A DNA stretch of 64,000 nucleotides from Bacteroidota bacterium. GTDB lineage: Bacteria > Bacteroidota > Ignavibacteria > OLB7. Below are positions 25,440-35,356 of the stretch, one piece after another. The DNA lies in NCBI GenBank assembly GCA_018266795.1, contig JAFDZV010000031.1, positions 1 through 64,000 of the forward strand, read 5' to 3'. A program made the translations under genes and the position numbers. The notes below the pieces were generated by a model. That model was not told where the DNA came from, searched no databases, and saw only the letters and a program-made list of their open reading frames with translations. Numbering within the stretch: the stretch's first letter is position 1; every line of letters starts with the position of its first letter.

Positions 25440-26861
25440 CTACAGCCCTTCCTCGGAGATCAGATAGGCAAGGAGCGCCATCGCTGTGGCGCCAAGCTCC
25501 AGCTCGCGCGGGTTCACGTTGTTGAAGGTATCCGATGCGGCATGATGATAGTCGAAATATCGTTGCGACTCCGGGATCAGGCCGATGGTTAGCGCGCCAT
25601 GCTTCTTCAACGGGCCAACGTCGGCGCCGCTTTCCCCCTTGGAAAATCGTTCCGCACCCATCGTCTCGAACAGCCGTGCCCAGCGGGCAAGCCTTGCGAC
25701 GTCCGCATCCTCCCCCTCCACTTCGAAGCCGCGCGGCGCAAAGCCCCCTCGATCGCTTTCGATTGCGGCGATGTGCTTCTCCTTCGTGTCGTTCACCTGC
25801 GAGGCGTAGGCCGTTGCCCCACGGAGCCCGTTCTCCTCGTTCATGAAGAGCACCACGCGTATCGTACGCTTCGGCCGAAGCTTCAGCGTCTTCAGCAGCC
25901 GCAATGCCTCCAGAGCCTGGGCGCAGCCGGCGCCGTCGTCGTGCGCCCCGGTGGCCAGATCCCAACTGTCCAGATGTGCGCCAAGAAGGATCACTTCATT
26001 CGATTTCTCGCTCCCTTCGATCTCTCCGATAACGTTGGCGGACTCCACGTCCGGGAGCGTCCGGCAATCCAGACGCAGACGCACGTGCACCGAGGGACGC
26101 GACACAAGCATTGCGCTGAGACGATCCGCATCCAGTGTGGAGATTGCAACCGCAGGCACCTTGGTAACGCTGTCGTCGTAGTGCAGCATGCCTGTATGTG
26201 GAAGGGTATCGATGCTGGTGCTCATCGAGCGTACGATCACACCCACCGCCCCAACCCTGCCTGCCGCAACGACACCGTTCACTCTCTGATCCACCGCACG
26301 GCCGTACGCTTCGAATGTGTTGGTGAGTGTTGGGTCCATGGGGCGATTGAAGAAGATGATCTTCCCCTGGGCCGCGGCACCGAGTTTCGCCGCTTCCTCC
26401 AGGCTCTTCACTTCGATCACATCCCCATCTGTGCCGGCAACGGGCGTGCCGATGCTTCCTCCAAGCGCGCACGCATGCATCCCGATCGGGTCGCCGGTCA
26501 TGGTGTTGGTAATCGCGGCCTCCACCTGGCTGCCGCGTACCCAGTGCGGAACCATCACGGATTGGAGATGCACGTTGTCCAGATCGTTCGCCCGCATCGT
26601 GGCGCGTGCCCACTCCACCGCGCGCTCGGCGCCCGGCGAGCCGCTCAGACGTGCGCCGGCGGAACCGGTGAGGTCCGCGAGCATTGCAGCAGCCTTGCCG
26701 GAAAAGAGGCCGGCATGAAGAATGGAATCGGCAACCGATCGATAACGTTCGAGAGAGAGCGGAGCGGTTGTTGTCGGAGTCTGGGCCGGGAGCGATGCGA
26801 TGACTGTCGAAAGGCCAATGAGAATCACGAGGGCGGAGCCCATGAGGTGTCGACGTCGCAT
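25440..26861 (-). CDS. M28-family metallopeptidase with PA domain
   Basis: 473 residues with a signal peptide (ALVILIGLSTVIASLPAQ). The N-terminal half has a protease-associated (PA) insert (residues ~130-240, including KIIFFNRP and VGAVGVIVRS). The M28 catalytic domain follows, with the co-catalytic zinc ligands in order: His of LGAHLDSWD, Asp of GAHDDGAGC, Glu-Glu of MNEENG, acidic residues of IESDRGG, and His of DYHHAASD. The family comprises exported aminopeptidases and carboxypeptidases; the exact specificity cannot be read. An alternative start is the Met at codon 7. It is transcribed divergently from the SpoIIE phosphatase gene. Confidence 0.92.
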   Translation of the reverse strand: MRRRHLMGSALVILIGLSTVIASLPAQTPTTTAPLSLERYRSVADSILHAGLFSGKAAAMLADLTGSAGARLSGSPGAERAVEWARATMRANDLDNVHLQSVMVPHWVRGSQVEAAITNTMTGDPIGMHACALGGSIGTPVAGTDGDVIEVKSLEEAAKLGAAAQGKIIFFNRPMDPTLTNTFEAYGRAVDQRVNGVVAAGRVGAVGVIVRSMSTSIDTLPHTGMLHYDDSVTKVPAVAISTLDADRLSAMLVSRPSVHVRLRLDCRTLPDVESANVIGEIEGSEKSNEVILLGAHLDSWDLATGAHDDGAGCAQALEALRLLKTLKLRPKRTIRVVLFMNEENGLRGATAYASQVNDTKEKHIAAIESDRGGFAPRGFEVEGEDADVARLARWARLFETMGAERFSKGESGADVGPLKKHGALTIGLIPESQRYFDYHHAASDTFNNVNPRELELGATAMALLAYLISEEGL

Positions 26862-27359
26862 GATATGCCTGACTGATGGTTGAGTGCGCGGCAGAATGCC
26901 TAGGTATGAGGCATGGAACTTAGATGCTTTGCGGAAACATCACAACCCTGCTCTGGGAAATGAGGCATGTTCGATGATGATTGCTGCAGAAAGCCGCTGG
27001 TACCCCGCGGCCGGTTGCAGACAATCCCCGCTCCCGTCGGGAACAAGCTGCGGCACTGCGCGTCTTTGAGGGTATCGGTTCGTTGACCCGGCATTGGATG
27101 ATGCGTTCTCAGCGAATGCCGTTGCGTGTGATCCTACACTGCACGGCAACGCTTGCCGGCGTCGCCAGATCGCCGTAGCCATTCGTATCACCGGCACGTA
27201 CACCGAGACAGTCCCACACAAATCAAGTAAGTTTGTCCTGACCCGGAACTAATCGCTCGCCGGTTCGTTTACGACTTCTTCCATAGAAGTCCGTGGCGCG
27301 TGCATGATGTCCATCCGACCTGCAGGCCGCCACATTCCAAGCCTCGGGGCACGCATGAT
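26862..27359. other. Divergent promoter region, no gene seen
   Basis: About 500 bases between the M28 peptidase and the phosphatase gene. Open frames on both strands lack features. It must hold both promoters; I did not find a convincing consensus. Confidence 0.4.
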
Positions 27360-29984
27360 ATGAGCATTGCCCGATTCATCGCAGCACCATTCCGACGCTT
27401 CGGCTTTCCATCCGAAACGGCACTTCGTGTCATCTTCTCGCTGACGGCACTCGTATCCTTTGCCGCAATCGTCACGATTGCCATGGTAACGGTGCCACAG
27501 AGCATGATGCACACCGATGACTGCCTCTGGACCGTGACACCCGGACGCGGACACCAGGATCTGGTTGTGTCCGAAGTGATTCCGGGCGGCCGGGCGGACG
27601 AGGCCGGCGTCAGGGTCGGTGACCGAGTGTTGAGAATCGGGACAGTCGATATCACGGAGTATCGTGCCAACAGCCCGCAGGAACTCCGGGACTACTCACA
27701 GGAGGTTCTGCAGAAGTTGCCGGTCGAGACCCCGCTGGACTATGTCGTCGAGCGCAACGGCGCAATCCTTCGGCTCAGAATCCTTCTGAAGCAGCAGCTC
27801 CTGTTTCCGTCGCTGCTCGTTCCGCTTCTCTCCTTTCTCTGGCTGGTGATCGGCCTGGTGGTTGTGCTTCCGCGTCCGCGCGGCAAGGTGCAGCGCATGT
27901 TCTTTCTCGTCACGGTCACGGTCATCTTCGGGCTCAGCTTCCCTCCGCTGCGCGATAGCCCGCTCAGCATTCCGCTCCTGCTTCTCTGGTACGCCGCAGG
28001 TTGCGCGTTCTTCCTGCTGTGGCTTCTCTTCTGCACGGTATTCCCGGTCGATCAGAAGATTCTCGGCTCCCGGTTCGGCAGGATCTGCATCAGCATCGTG
28101 GTGGCGGACCTGATACTCAACGTGGGCCTGCAGCTGGGCGCGGTGGCGTTCGGCATCGCACTCAACAACAGCGTTGCCGTGCCGATCCTTTATTCCGGCA
28201 TAGCGATTCGCTTCCTCTGTTTCGTGCTTGGCGTACTCTTTCTGTTCCGGGGGTATCGCCGTCTGCCGGCCTCCGCCGATCGCCGCCCTGTAACGGTGAT
28301 CGTTGTGGGCTCCATTCTCGCCTGCGCCGCACTGATCTACATGGGGTTCATTCAGACAACACTGCGCGAGAGCCAGATTCTGTACCCGCAGTATCTGCTC
28401 CCCGTGTTTCTGCTGTTGGCCCTTCCGATCTCCTTCGGCTACGCGGTGTTCCGGTATCAGGTGATGGACCTCGGGCGCGTTGTACGCACCACTCTCGTCT
28501 ACACCTCCACGATGGCGTTGATCGCGGGGTTGTACCTCGGTCTCGGCTATCTGATCGGCCAGGCACTGGGCTCGCTGATCACCGAAGAGTTCAAAGGGCC
28601 TGTCAAGGTGCTGAGCTTCGCGCTCTTCGTGATGCTGTTCGACCCCGTGAAGCGCAAGCTGCAGACGGCGATAGAGAACCGGTTCTTTCCCCAGCGCCGC
28701 GATTACTCCGGCCGCCTGGCAACATATGCAGCGGAGATTACCGAGACGGTTGGTGCGCAGGCCGTTGCCGAGCGTACTGCCATCACGCTGCAGCAGGCTC
28801 TGGATCTGCGCGGCGTGTGCGTTGCAATCGAGGACCCGGATGATGACGGCAACCTCAAGCCGGTTGCGCGAGCGAGCGAGTTCGCTCCGGTTCCCGTGGA
28901 TGGGGCGACGATCGAGTCGCTGCGCCACCTGTTGCGGCAGTCGCACAACCTGATTCTCCTGGAGACGGCCGCGGATCCGAAGCTCGAAAATCTGCAGATG
29001 TATTTCCCGTATGTCATCGGGATGTATGCTCAGGGACGGGTGACCGGAGCGATTCTGATGAGTCGTCCGCACGACGATCAGAACATGAGCGGCAGCCAGA
29101 TCATGTTCATTGCGGGCGTTGCGGCACAGGCGGCGGCAGCGCTCGAGGTGGCGCGCATGTACGGGCAGGAACTGGCACGCCAGCGATATCGCGAGGAACT
29201 GGCAACGGCACGACGCATTCAGGAGAGTCTGCTCCCCGCGGAGATGCCCACAATTCCCGGCATCTCGATCAGCGCCTCATCTCTTCCTGCACAGGCCGTT
29301 GGAGGCGACTACTACGACGTGATCCAGCTGGGAAACAATCGCTTCCTGGTGACCGTTGCGGATGTTTCCGGCAAGGGACTTCCCGCATCGCTGTACATGG
29401 CGGAGTTCCACGGCATGGTGCATGTTGCGTGCGGCGTGCACACGTCGCCGAAGGAGATACTGACCACGCTGAACGAGCATCTCTTCGAGGTGATCACACG
29501 TGGCTCGTTCATTACCGCGTCGATGCTTCTCTTCGATACGGAACGGCACACGGTCTCCTACGCACGCGCAGGGCATACGCCGATTATCCGTCGCGGCCGA
29601 GAGGTCGATACATTGATCCCGAACGGCGTTGCGCTGGGGCTCTGTTCGCGCGAGTTGTTCGAGGAGCTGCTGCACGAATACACGGTGGCATACGAACCGG
29701 GCGAAACCTTCATCCTCTACAGCGATGGTGTGTCCGAGGCGATGGACGCAGAGCGCCACGAGTTCGGCGAGGGACGGCTTCACGATGTCATCGCCGGCAC
29801 GGCCGGTGAGAGCGCGGACGCGCTCCGGCGCCGCATTCTTGCGCAGGTGGAATCGTTCAGGGGCGAAGCGGAACAGAACGACGACATCACTGTGATGGTG
29901 ATCCATGTGGAACGGTCAACCACCGAAGAGGGCGGCTCTTCGCGTCAGCTTCCGGCGAGTGCCGGCGAAGGGCAGACTCGTTAG
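27360..29984 (+). CDS. Membrane PP2C (SpoIIE/RsbU-type) serine phosphatase with PDZ and GAF-like domains
   Basis: 874 residues. A first membrane helix lies near 20-45. A PDZ domain (68-130, VVSEVIPGGRADEAGVRVGDRVLRIG) follows, predicted to face the periplasm. A block of about eight hydrophobic helices spans ~147-400. Then come a linker and a GAF-like domain (~440-590). The SpoIIE/RsbU phosphatase domain occupies ~640-850 with metal-binding Asp residues in VGGDYYDV, VADVSGKG, LYSDGVSEAMD and EQNDDITVMVI. Such phosphatases dephosphorylate anti-sigma-factor antagonists in partner-switching pathways. No antagonist or kinase gene is next to it. The ATG at 27360 was chosen because it leads directly into the conserved MSIARF-helix start; a GTG at 27300 is in frame. 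Confidence 0.88.
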   Translation: MSIARFIAAPFRRFGFPSETALRVIFSLTALVSFAAIVTIAMVTVPQSMMHTDDCLWTVTPGRGHQDLVVSEVIPGGRADEAGVRVGDRVLRIGTVDITEYRANSPQELRDYSQEVLQKLPVETPLDYVVERNGAILRLRILLKQQLLFPSLLVPLLSFLWLVIGLVVVLPRPRGKVQRMFFLVTVTVIFGLSFPPLRDSPLSIPLLLLWYAAGCAFFLLWLLFCTVFPVDQKILGSRFGRICISIVVADLILNVGLQLGAVAFGIALNNSVAVPILYSGIAIRFLCFVLGVLFLFRGYRRLPASADRRPVTVIVVGSILACAALIYMGFIQTTLRESQILYPQYLLPVFLLLALPISFGYAVFRYQVMDLGRVVRTTLVYTSTMALIAGLYLGLGYLIGQALGSLITEEFKGPVKVLSFALFVMLFDPVKRKLQTAIENRFFPQRRDYSGRLATYAAEITETVGAQAVAERTAITLQQALDLRGVCVAIEDPDDDGNLKPVARASEFAPVPVDGATIESLRHLLRQSHNLILLETAADPKLENLQMYFPYVIGMYAQGRVTGAILMSRPHDDQNMSGSQIMFIAGVAAQAAAALEVARMYGQELARQRYREELATARRIQESLLPAEMPTIPGISISASSLPAQAVGGDYYDVIQLGNNRFLVTVADVSGKGLPASLYMAEFHGMVHVACGVHTSPKEILTTLNEHLFEVITRGSFITASMLLFDTERHTVSYARAGHTPIIRRGREVDTLIPNGVALGLCSRELFEELLHEYTVAYEPGETFILYSDGVSEAMDAERHEFGEGRLHDVIAGTAGESADALRRRILAQVESFRGEAEQNDDITVMVIHVERSTTEEGGSSRQLPASAGEGQTR

Positions 29985-30016
29985 CTCCTCCGGTGAAGGC
30001 TCGCCGTAAAACGTTG

Positions 30017-30051
30017 AACGCGCCCATTGCATCGATCGCAATGAGCGCGTT
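30017..30051. terminator. Bidirectional intrinsic terminator
   Basis: AACGCGCCCATTGC (30017-30030) pairs with GCAATGAGCGCGTT (30038-30051) with one internal mismatch and a 7-nt loop, followed by TT. It separates the convergent phosphatase and anti-sigma genes. Confidence 0.72.
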
Positions 30052-30092
30052 TCCATATCCGTTGTCCGCCTCTCGTATCGGAAGAGATCGTT

Positions 30093-31601
30093 CTACTTCT
30101 TCTCCGACCCCTCCTCCGCCTTCTTCTGCTCCCCATCCACGCCGGACTGGTCGACGGGCTTATCCTTGCCCAACGACTCCTTCACATCCTTGATCACATC
30201 GTCGTAGTGGGAGTCCCCTCCCTCGTGCTTGTTGATCTCGTTGCGCAGGCGCCTCATGATGCTGTCGGCGAACTGCAGCGAGCCACGCACCTGCCTGATG
30301 GAGCGCCGGATCCGGAGCTTGAGCGAGTCCTCGATATCGGCATCACCGATGATTGTGCGGATCGCCGTATACCGGCTCTCCTGCTCGACGATCGCCGTAT
30401 CGGACGGCGCGCCGGCACCAACCCCGATCGCAGGCTCACTGCGGTGCACCAAGGGGAGCCCGTTGCGCTCGCCGCCTCCATGCACCACCACCACTCCGCG
30501 CGGGCCCTGCTCCAATACGATGGACGGCTGCGACTGCGACGACACAATCACGCGCATATGCTGCTCGAGCGACTGAAGAGCGCCCGGGTCAACCGCAAGC
30601 ACCGGACCATTGTTGAAGCTCAGCACCATTCCCTGCTCAGGCATCTCGTCATCGTCGCCGACGAGGCTGGCGAAATCCACGCTCTGGACCTGCTGGTACA
30701 CAACGATATCGTCCCCGCTGCTGCTTCTCCGTCGCATCTCCATGGAACGTTCCATCGCTTCCTGAAATGCCGTCAGCTCCGTACGCGCACGATCCAGATC
30801 CCTGCGGACCTGTGACGAAAGCGCCGGTGCATGCTGTTCCAGAGTACGGATCAGATTCAGGCGGAGCGTAGAGATATCGGAACGGAGCGCGATGCCCCGC
30901 TTCGAATTCAGCACGGCCGTGCGCACGACACTTTGCAGCGAGTCCAGCATATGCTGAGGGAGCGCCTGCAGCGCGGCGTATTCATGCTCGCCAACCGATG
31001 ACGGACGTGCATGTACCGTAACGGCGAGCGAATCGTTCCCCTTCGGCGCCAGTGTCAGAAAGCGCTTGCGCCCGGCATCGATTGGCAGTGTGCCATCGAT
31101 GGCGAAGCGAACCAAGTCCGACTTGTTCATCGGCGGCACAATCAGATTGCTCGTATCGAGAAGCGACACCGGAACCATCGGCGTCTGGGCCGGTCTGCTG
31201 GTGCCGGCGATCTGCGCGGCGTGCCTGCTCTCCGGTTCGGGAGGGTTTTTGAGCATGACAGCAACGCCAACCGCAGCCACGGCGAGTGCTCCCACGGTCC
31301 CTGCCAGCCCCCACGAACCTGTAGCGGCCCCCTTCAGCAACGTTGCGCGCTTGGCCGCGGCCTGAATTGCGCTGCCGGTTAGTTTTGCCGTTGCGCCCAG
31401 GCTGCCGGAGCCGGCTGCAACGGGAACCGCAAGCGCACTGCCGGAAAGCGCCCCTACGGTTCGCAGCTCATCGAGATACTGCCGTGCTTCGGCTGAACGA
31501 GCAAGCAGCGCGTCCACCGTCTGTATGTCGGCGGACGAGAGCTCCCCATCCATGAATGCGGATAGAAGCGTTCGTTCGTTATCGTTCAAAGTATAGTTCA
31601 T
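30093..31601 (-). CDS. Probable membrane anti-sigma factor
   Basis: 502 residues. The first ~50 residues (LLSAFMDGELSSADIQTVDALLARSAEARQYLDEL) follow the anti-sigma-domain pattern of a short helical bundle (F-x-D-G-E-L-x-x-x-[DE]), without the His/Cys zinc pair of ZAS proteins. One membrane helix lies at 95-117 (WGLAGTVGALAVAAVGVAVML). The ~380-residue periplasmic part is mostly helical, with long charged segments, and ends in a Lys/Glu/Asp-rich tail. It lies 94 bases after the ECF sigma gene on the same strand, the standard partner arrangement. The ATG at 31601 was chosen because it begins the conserved segment; upstream in-frame codons are not conserved. The large extracytoplasmic part could sense envelope signals. 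Confidence 0.75.
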   Translation of the reverse strand: MNYTLNDNERTLLSAFMDGELSSADIQTVDALLARSAEARQYLDELRTVGALSGSALAVPVAAGSGSLGATAKLTGSAIQAAAKRATLLKGAATGSWGLAGTVGALAVAAVGVAVMLKNPPEPESRHAAQIAGTSRPAQTPMVPVSLLDTSNLIVPPMNKSDLVRFAIDGTLPIDAGRKRFLTLAPKGNDSLAVTVHARPSSVGEHEYAALQALPQHMLDSLQSVVRTAVLNSKRGIALRSDISTLRLNLIRTLEQHAPALSSQVRRDLDRARTELTAFQEAMERSMEMRRRSSSGDDIVVYQQVQSVDFASLVGDDDEMPEQGMVLSFNNGPVLAVDPGALQSLEQHMRVIVSSQSQPSIVLEQGPRGVVVVHGGGERNGLPLVHRSEPAIGVGAGAPSDTAIVEQESRYTAIRTIIGDADIEDSLKLRIRRSIRQVRGSLQFADSIMRRLRNEINKHEGGDSHYDDVIKDVKESLGKDKPVDQSGVDGEQKKAEEGSEKK

Positions 31602-31695
31602 GATGCCGCTAACGTACCTTCGGTACCAGGAATCCTCTGCCGTTCTGTTTACATGTTTCAGGGGTGCTGTTGCCGGAGAGCGTCTCGAATATTGT

Positions 31696-32400
31696 TCAGT
31701 GTTTTCTTTCACTGCCCGGGAACACTCCCTCACGGAGATAGGGAGTGATTTCTTCCCGCAGCCGGTCGCGCGCGCGCGCCAGGCGCGACTTGATCGTTCC
31801 AATCTCTACGCCGAAGACATCGGCCAGCTCCTTGTAGCTCAACTCCTCCACCTCACGGAGATGGAGCAACATCTGGGTCTGTACAGGAAGCCGCTTCATT
31901 GCGCGCCGCATTGCGTCGCGCTGTTCCTCGCCATCCAGGCGCTGGCCGTTCTCCTGAGTGTGTTCCGATTCACCACCGCCGGCAAACCATTCGTCGAACG
32001 AGAAGAACTTCCGAAGCTTTGCACGCCGCAGTTCGTCGCGGCATCGGTTGGTGGTTACGGTGTAAAGATAGGTGGAGAACGATGAGTCGCCACGAAACTT
32101 GTTGAGCGACAGGTACACCTTGACGAATATATCCTGTGCCACGTCCTCGCAATCCACACTTGCGCCCAGCATGGAGGTTACGAGACGGAGCACCTTGATC
32201 CGATAGCGCTCCACCAGTTCGTCGAACGCCGGAGTGCTTCCATTGATGGATGCCAGTACCAGATCGGCATCTGGGAGCACAGCAAAGCGCCTCCGCTCGG
32301 CGGCCGAAACGATCGCCGGAATGCCGGGGGGAATTGGAGGAGAAGTTTCTCCCCTGTCTACAAACTCCAAGGCGACCGTGCTTCGGGTGACTAGATCCAT
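31696..32400 (-). CDS. ECF-type RNA polymerase sigma factor (module 1)
   Basis: 234 residues. Region 2 (FDELVERYRIKVLRLVTSMLGASVDCEDVAQDIFVKVYLSLNKFRGDSSFSTYLYTVTTNRCRDELRR) and region 4 (LPVQTQMLLHLREVEELSYKELADVFGVEIGTIKSRLARARDRLREE) are intact, joined by a short linker that includes an acidic GGGESEHTQENG segment. Such factors are held by a cognate membrane anti-sigma, here the downstream gene. The N-terminal ~45 residues before region 2 are not conserved, so the true start could be internal. The T9SS cargo gene starts 303 bases away on the other strand; promoter control of it by this factor is inference. Confidence 0.92.
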   Translation of the reverse strand: MDLVTRSTVALEFVDRGETSPPIPPGIPAIVSAAERRRFAVLPDADLVLASINGSTPAFDELVERYRIKVLRLVTSMLGASVDCEDVAQDIFVKVYLSLNKFRGDSSFSTYLYTVTTNRCRDELRRAKLRKFFSFDEWFAGGGESEHTQENGQRLDGEEQRDAMRRAMKRLPVQTQMLLHLREVEELSYKELADVFGVEIGTIKSRLARARDRLREEITPYLREGVFPGSERKH

Positions 32401-32703
32401 GAATAGCTACGCTGACATCTCGTGACTGCAGCTTACGACGCAGATGCTTCTCCGATGTTCCATACTTGCTCTCCGGAATTACTCCGCCGTCCAGCCGGCA
32501 TACACCCTCATATGACGGAGTCTCCAGTTTTTCGGCACGTGATGCGTTCACTGCCTGACGGCCGGAAGCCGTCGGCGTGATGGTTGCGGCCGGCCCGGTC
32601 GGGTTGGCTGCCCGCGCGGGAACAACGGCGGGATTGCACCGTCCCTACCAGCAACGCAAAGAACGCTATCATTGTCAACGGATATTCGGGAGGAAAAACG
32701 ATC

Positions 32704-34278
32704 ATGAAACTTACGTCCTTCATGCTTGCGGCGATAGCCCTTCTGGTTGGGATTCCCGCATCGGCTCAGCCGGAACAATCTGCTTCCCAACCGCCTGATG
32801 CGCCGGCGCCGCCGGTTCCTCCTGCCCCGCCGTCCGGCACAGCCATCGCCGTACCGCCGGTCCCCCCCGTGCCGTCGGTTCAGGCCATCCCTCCGATTCC
32901 GCCCGACTCTCCCGTGGCACCGGTGCCACCCGTGCCGCCAACGCCGGAGACCATTCGCGAGGATATGATCGATGAGGGAACCGATACGGAGGCAATCGAT
33001 CTGGATGACGATGCCCCCGAAGAGGATGTGCACGTGGATGTGGAGGTAGATCACGAGGCTCCGAAGGAGGCACTGAGTTCCGGGAATTTTCGGATGCGGA
33101 TCATCGACACCAATCTGGCAAACGGCACGCGCCGCATCGTTGTCCGGTCCATGGGCCACGTCAACGGCATTCATCTGGATTCGATCATCTCGCGCATGCC
33201 GCAGAACGGCGAGGTGAGCCAGCAGTTGAAGAAGCTTGTGGAGGATCTGCGCCAGAGCGACGCCGGCGATGTGCGCGCCGAGGTGGAACGGACAATGAAG
33301 GAAGTTCGGAGGAAGAAGGGCGAGCTTGCGAAGGTCCGGATCATGATGACCAGCGACTCCGTCGGGCTCTCCAAGATGCTGGAGGAGGCACGCCGTTCGA
33401 TCGACTCCGCCGGCGCCTCCATCGAGCAGATCGATTCGTTGCTCTCGCTCAACGACACCAAGGAGATGAATGTCTATGTGGAGAAGATGAATCCAGCCAT
33501 GCGCCGCTCCGGACGGAATGTCGTTGTCAACATGGTCGGCACTTCCGCGCAGCCGAACGGCAAGGGAGAGTGCCATGTGTTGGTGAGCACGGACTCCGAG
33601 CACGTTGCGCTGCAGCTGGGAAGCCATGGCAGCAACTGCGTGGTGCGCAAGAGAGTTGCAAACTCGGGGATGGCGGATACGGCCGGCAATGCGGATCGCC
33701 AGATCGTGATGGTTCGCATCGTCAACAGTGATTCCGGTTCTCACGTCATCCCGGAGAATGTCACGGACGCCGCCCTGAACGGTACGGGCATCGTGATGAT
33801 CAACAACCATCTGATTGTCGGCCGCGATTCGATTCTCCTGCACGATGATGGGAATGCGCAGATGGTGATCCGCATGCTGACCGATTCTCTCCCCGGCGGA
33901 CGCAAGACGAATGTCATGATCGTGACGCGTTCGCGTACCGCGCCGCGATTCGACGCAACCGAGCAGCCGGAGATGATGAAGCTGGGCACGAACCCCTCCG
34001 CTCCGGACGCAACGGCGGGCTACGAGCTTGGATCCAACGTTCCAAATCCGTTCTCGGGCTCGACAACTATCAGCTTCACACTCCCGACGGAACAGCACAC
34101 CACAGTGAATGTGTTCGACGCCACGGGAAAGAATGTCCGGACGCTCGTTGACGAGACGCTGCCGGCAGGATCGCACACCGTAGTCTTCGATGCGCGCGAT
34201 CTGCCGAACGGCATGTACCTCTATCGCATGGTTGCCGGCCGTTTCTCTGAAACAAAAACCATGACTCTTGCGAAGTAG
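32704..34278 (+). CDS. Secreted protein with Pro-rich region and T9SS C-terminal domain
   Basis: 524 residues. Signal peptide 1-20 (MLAAIALLVGIPASAQ). A Pro/Val/Ala-rich stretch (APPVPPAPPSG, PPVPPVPSV, APVPPVPPTPE) occupies ~25-85, then an acidic segment (EDMIDEGTDTEAIDLDDDAPEEDVHVDVEVD). The middle part has helices (QLKKLVEDLRQSDAGDVRAEVERTMKEVRRKKGELAKV) and beta strands with no recognised domain. The C-terminal ~85 residues are a T9SS sorting domain (YELGSNVPNPFSGSTTISFTL ... NGMYLYRMVAGRFSETKTMTLAK). A strong GGGAGGA lies 10 bases before the ATG at 32704. The gene is divergent from ECF module 1 and convergent with module 2. Confidence 0.82.
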   Translation: MKLTSFMLAAIALLVGIPASAQPEQSASQPPDAPAPPVPPAPPSGTAIAVPPVPPVPSVQAIPPIPPDSPVAPVPPVPPTPETIREDMIDEGTDTEAIDLDDDAPEEDVHVDVEVDHEAPKEALSSGNFRMRIIDTNLANGTRRIVVRSMGHVNGIHLDSIISRMPQNGEVSQQLKKLVEDLRQSDAGDVRAEVERTMKEVRRKKGELAKVRIMMTSDSVGLSKMLEEARRSIDSAGASIEQIDSLLSLNDTKEMNVYVEKMNPAMRRSGRNVVVNMVGTSAQPNGKGECHVLVSTDSEHVALQLGSHGSNCVVRKRVANSGMADTAGNADRQIVMVRIVNSDSGSHVIPENVTDAALNGTGIVMINNHLIVGRDSILLHDDGNAQMVIRMLTDSLPGGRKTNVMIVTRSRTAPRFDATEQPEMMKLGTNPSAPDATAGYELGSNVPNPFSGSTTISFTLPTEQHTTVNVFDATGKNVRTLVDETLPAGSHTVVFDARDLPNGMYLYRMVAGRFSETKTMTLAK

Positions 34279-34327
34279 GCCTAGCGATGAACCAGATGAT
34301 GTGAGTAACAGGTATCCTCGCAACGGC

Positions 34328-34359
34328 AGAGGTGGATCGGAGGTATCCGGTCCACCTCT
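34328..34359. terminator. Bidirectional hairpin terminator
   Basis: AGAGGTGGATCGG (34328-34340) pairs with CCGGTCCACCTCT (34347-34359), with one G-T wobble, around a 6-nt loop. It sits between the convergent T9SS cargo gene and the RskA-like gene. Confidence 0.7.
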
Positions 34360-34492
34360 ACTCATATATGGCCATCGCCAATCAGGCAGCTCGCGTCGTA
34401 CCGGCGGCACGGTTCAATCGAAGTCCAGTGCGCCTGCATGCAGCAGCCGGGTATTGTACCGGCCCTCGCCTCGCCATCCTCTGCCATCACCG

Positions 34493-35356
34493 TCAGACGT
34501 TCGTTCCAACCTTTCCCATAACGTACATGGCATCGAGTGTTGGAGAGGAGCTTCCACCAACCGGTTCGAGCGTAATGGCAAATGCCTGTGCACGTTCGAT
34601 CTGCTTCATCGGCAGCAACACAGCATCTTCCCCTGTCACCAGACCGGCATCGATCGGCTTGCCATCGGCCAGCGCCCATAACTGGTACTGTTTGCCGGCA
34701 GGAGCGGCCGGCAGCGTTCCCCGATCCAGACGAAGTTGCCGGCTGGAAGGATTCCAGACCACCGTTGCAACCGTGCCGGGCGCAATCGGCAGCCCTTTCA
34801 TCTCCACCACTACGGCGCCCGGCTCCTTCAAGGCCGCCACGTACCCCTGCTCCTGATGCAGCCGTGCCTTGAATCCTCCCTCACGTTGCGCCATGCGGGA
34901 GTTTTCGAGCGTGAGAACCGTGAGATCGTTCTCCGCTCTGCTCCACCGGTAGCCGAAGTATGCAGCCGTGCCGCTGCTCACGATCGCAACCGTGATCGAT
35001 GCCGCCAGCATGTAGCGAACGCGCGATGGAATTCGGATCACCGCTGCACCTCCACCGGATCGATCCGGCGTAGCAGGCACCGGCGCGGAGGCATCGATTG
35101 CGCGCGGCTCCTCCCCCGCACCTGCGGATTCCATCGAGGCGATCCGCTCCAGAATTACCGTACGTACCTGGGGCCGCGGTTCACGTGCCTCGTTCCGGGC
35201 CAGCATTTCGAAGGCTTCTTCGATGGCGCGAATTTCGGTGCGGATCTCCTCGTGTGCCGCAGCCAGTCGCTCAACGTCCTGCTCCTCCTGGGGGGAGAGC
35301 GCTCCGGCTACGTAGAGTTCCAGAATGCCGGAGGATATGTACTCGTTGATATCCAT
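34493..35356 (-). CDS. Anti-sigma-K factor RskA-like protein
   Basis: 287 residues. The N-terminal part (INEYISSGILELYVAGALSPQEEQDVERLAA) is the RskA/anti-sigma-K pattern, with G-x-L-x-x-Y-V-x-G-x-L-x-x-x-E. A membrane helix lies at 114-137. The C-terminal ~110 residues match the RskA periplasmic domain (VVEMKGLPIAPGTVATVVWNPSSRQLRLDRGTLPAAPAGKQYQLWALADGKPIDAG), which ends in the GKQYQLW...G core typical of the family. Its start overlaps the stop of the sigma gene by one base (TAATG), so the two are translationally coupled. It should sequester the sigma factor until an envelope signal releases it. Confidence 0.92.
   Translation of the reverse strand: MDINEYISSGILELYVAGALSPQEEQDVERLAAAHEEIRTEIRAIEEAFEMLARNEAREPRPQVRTVILERIASMESAGAGEEPRAIDASAPVPATPDRSGGGAAVIRIPSRVRYMLAASITVAIVSSGTAAYFGYRWSRAENDLTVLTLENSRMAQREGGFKARLHQEQGYVAALKEPGAVVVEMKGLPIAPGTVATVVWNPSSRQLRLDRGTLPAAPAGKQYQLWALADGKPIDAGLVTGEDAVLLPMKQIERAQAFAITLEPVGGSSSPTLDAMYVMGKVGTNV

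Noticed and set aside
32548-34410. 620-codon minus-strand open frame opposite the Pro-rich T9SS gene
   Set aside because: The plus strand has a strong ribosome-binding site, a signal peptide and a sorting domain. The antisense frame is His/Arg rich without any domain.
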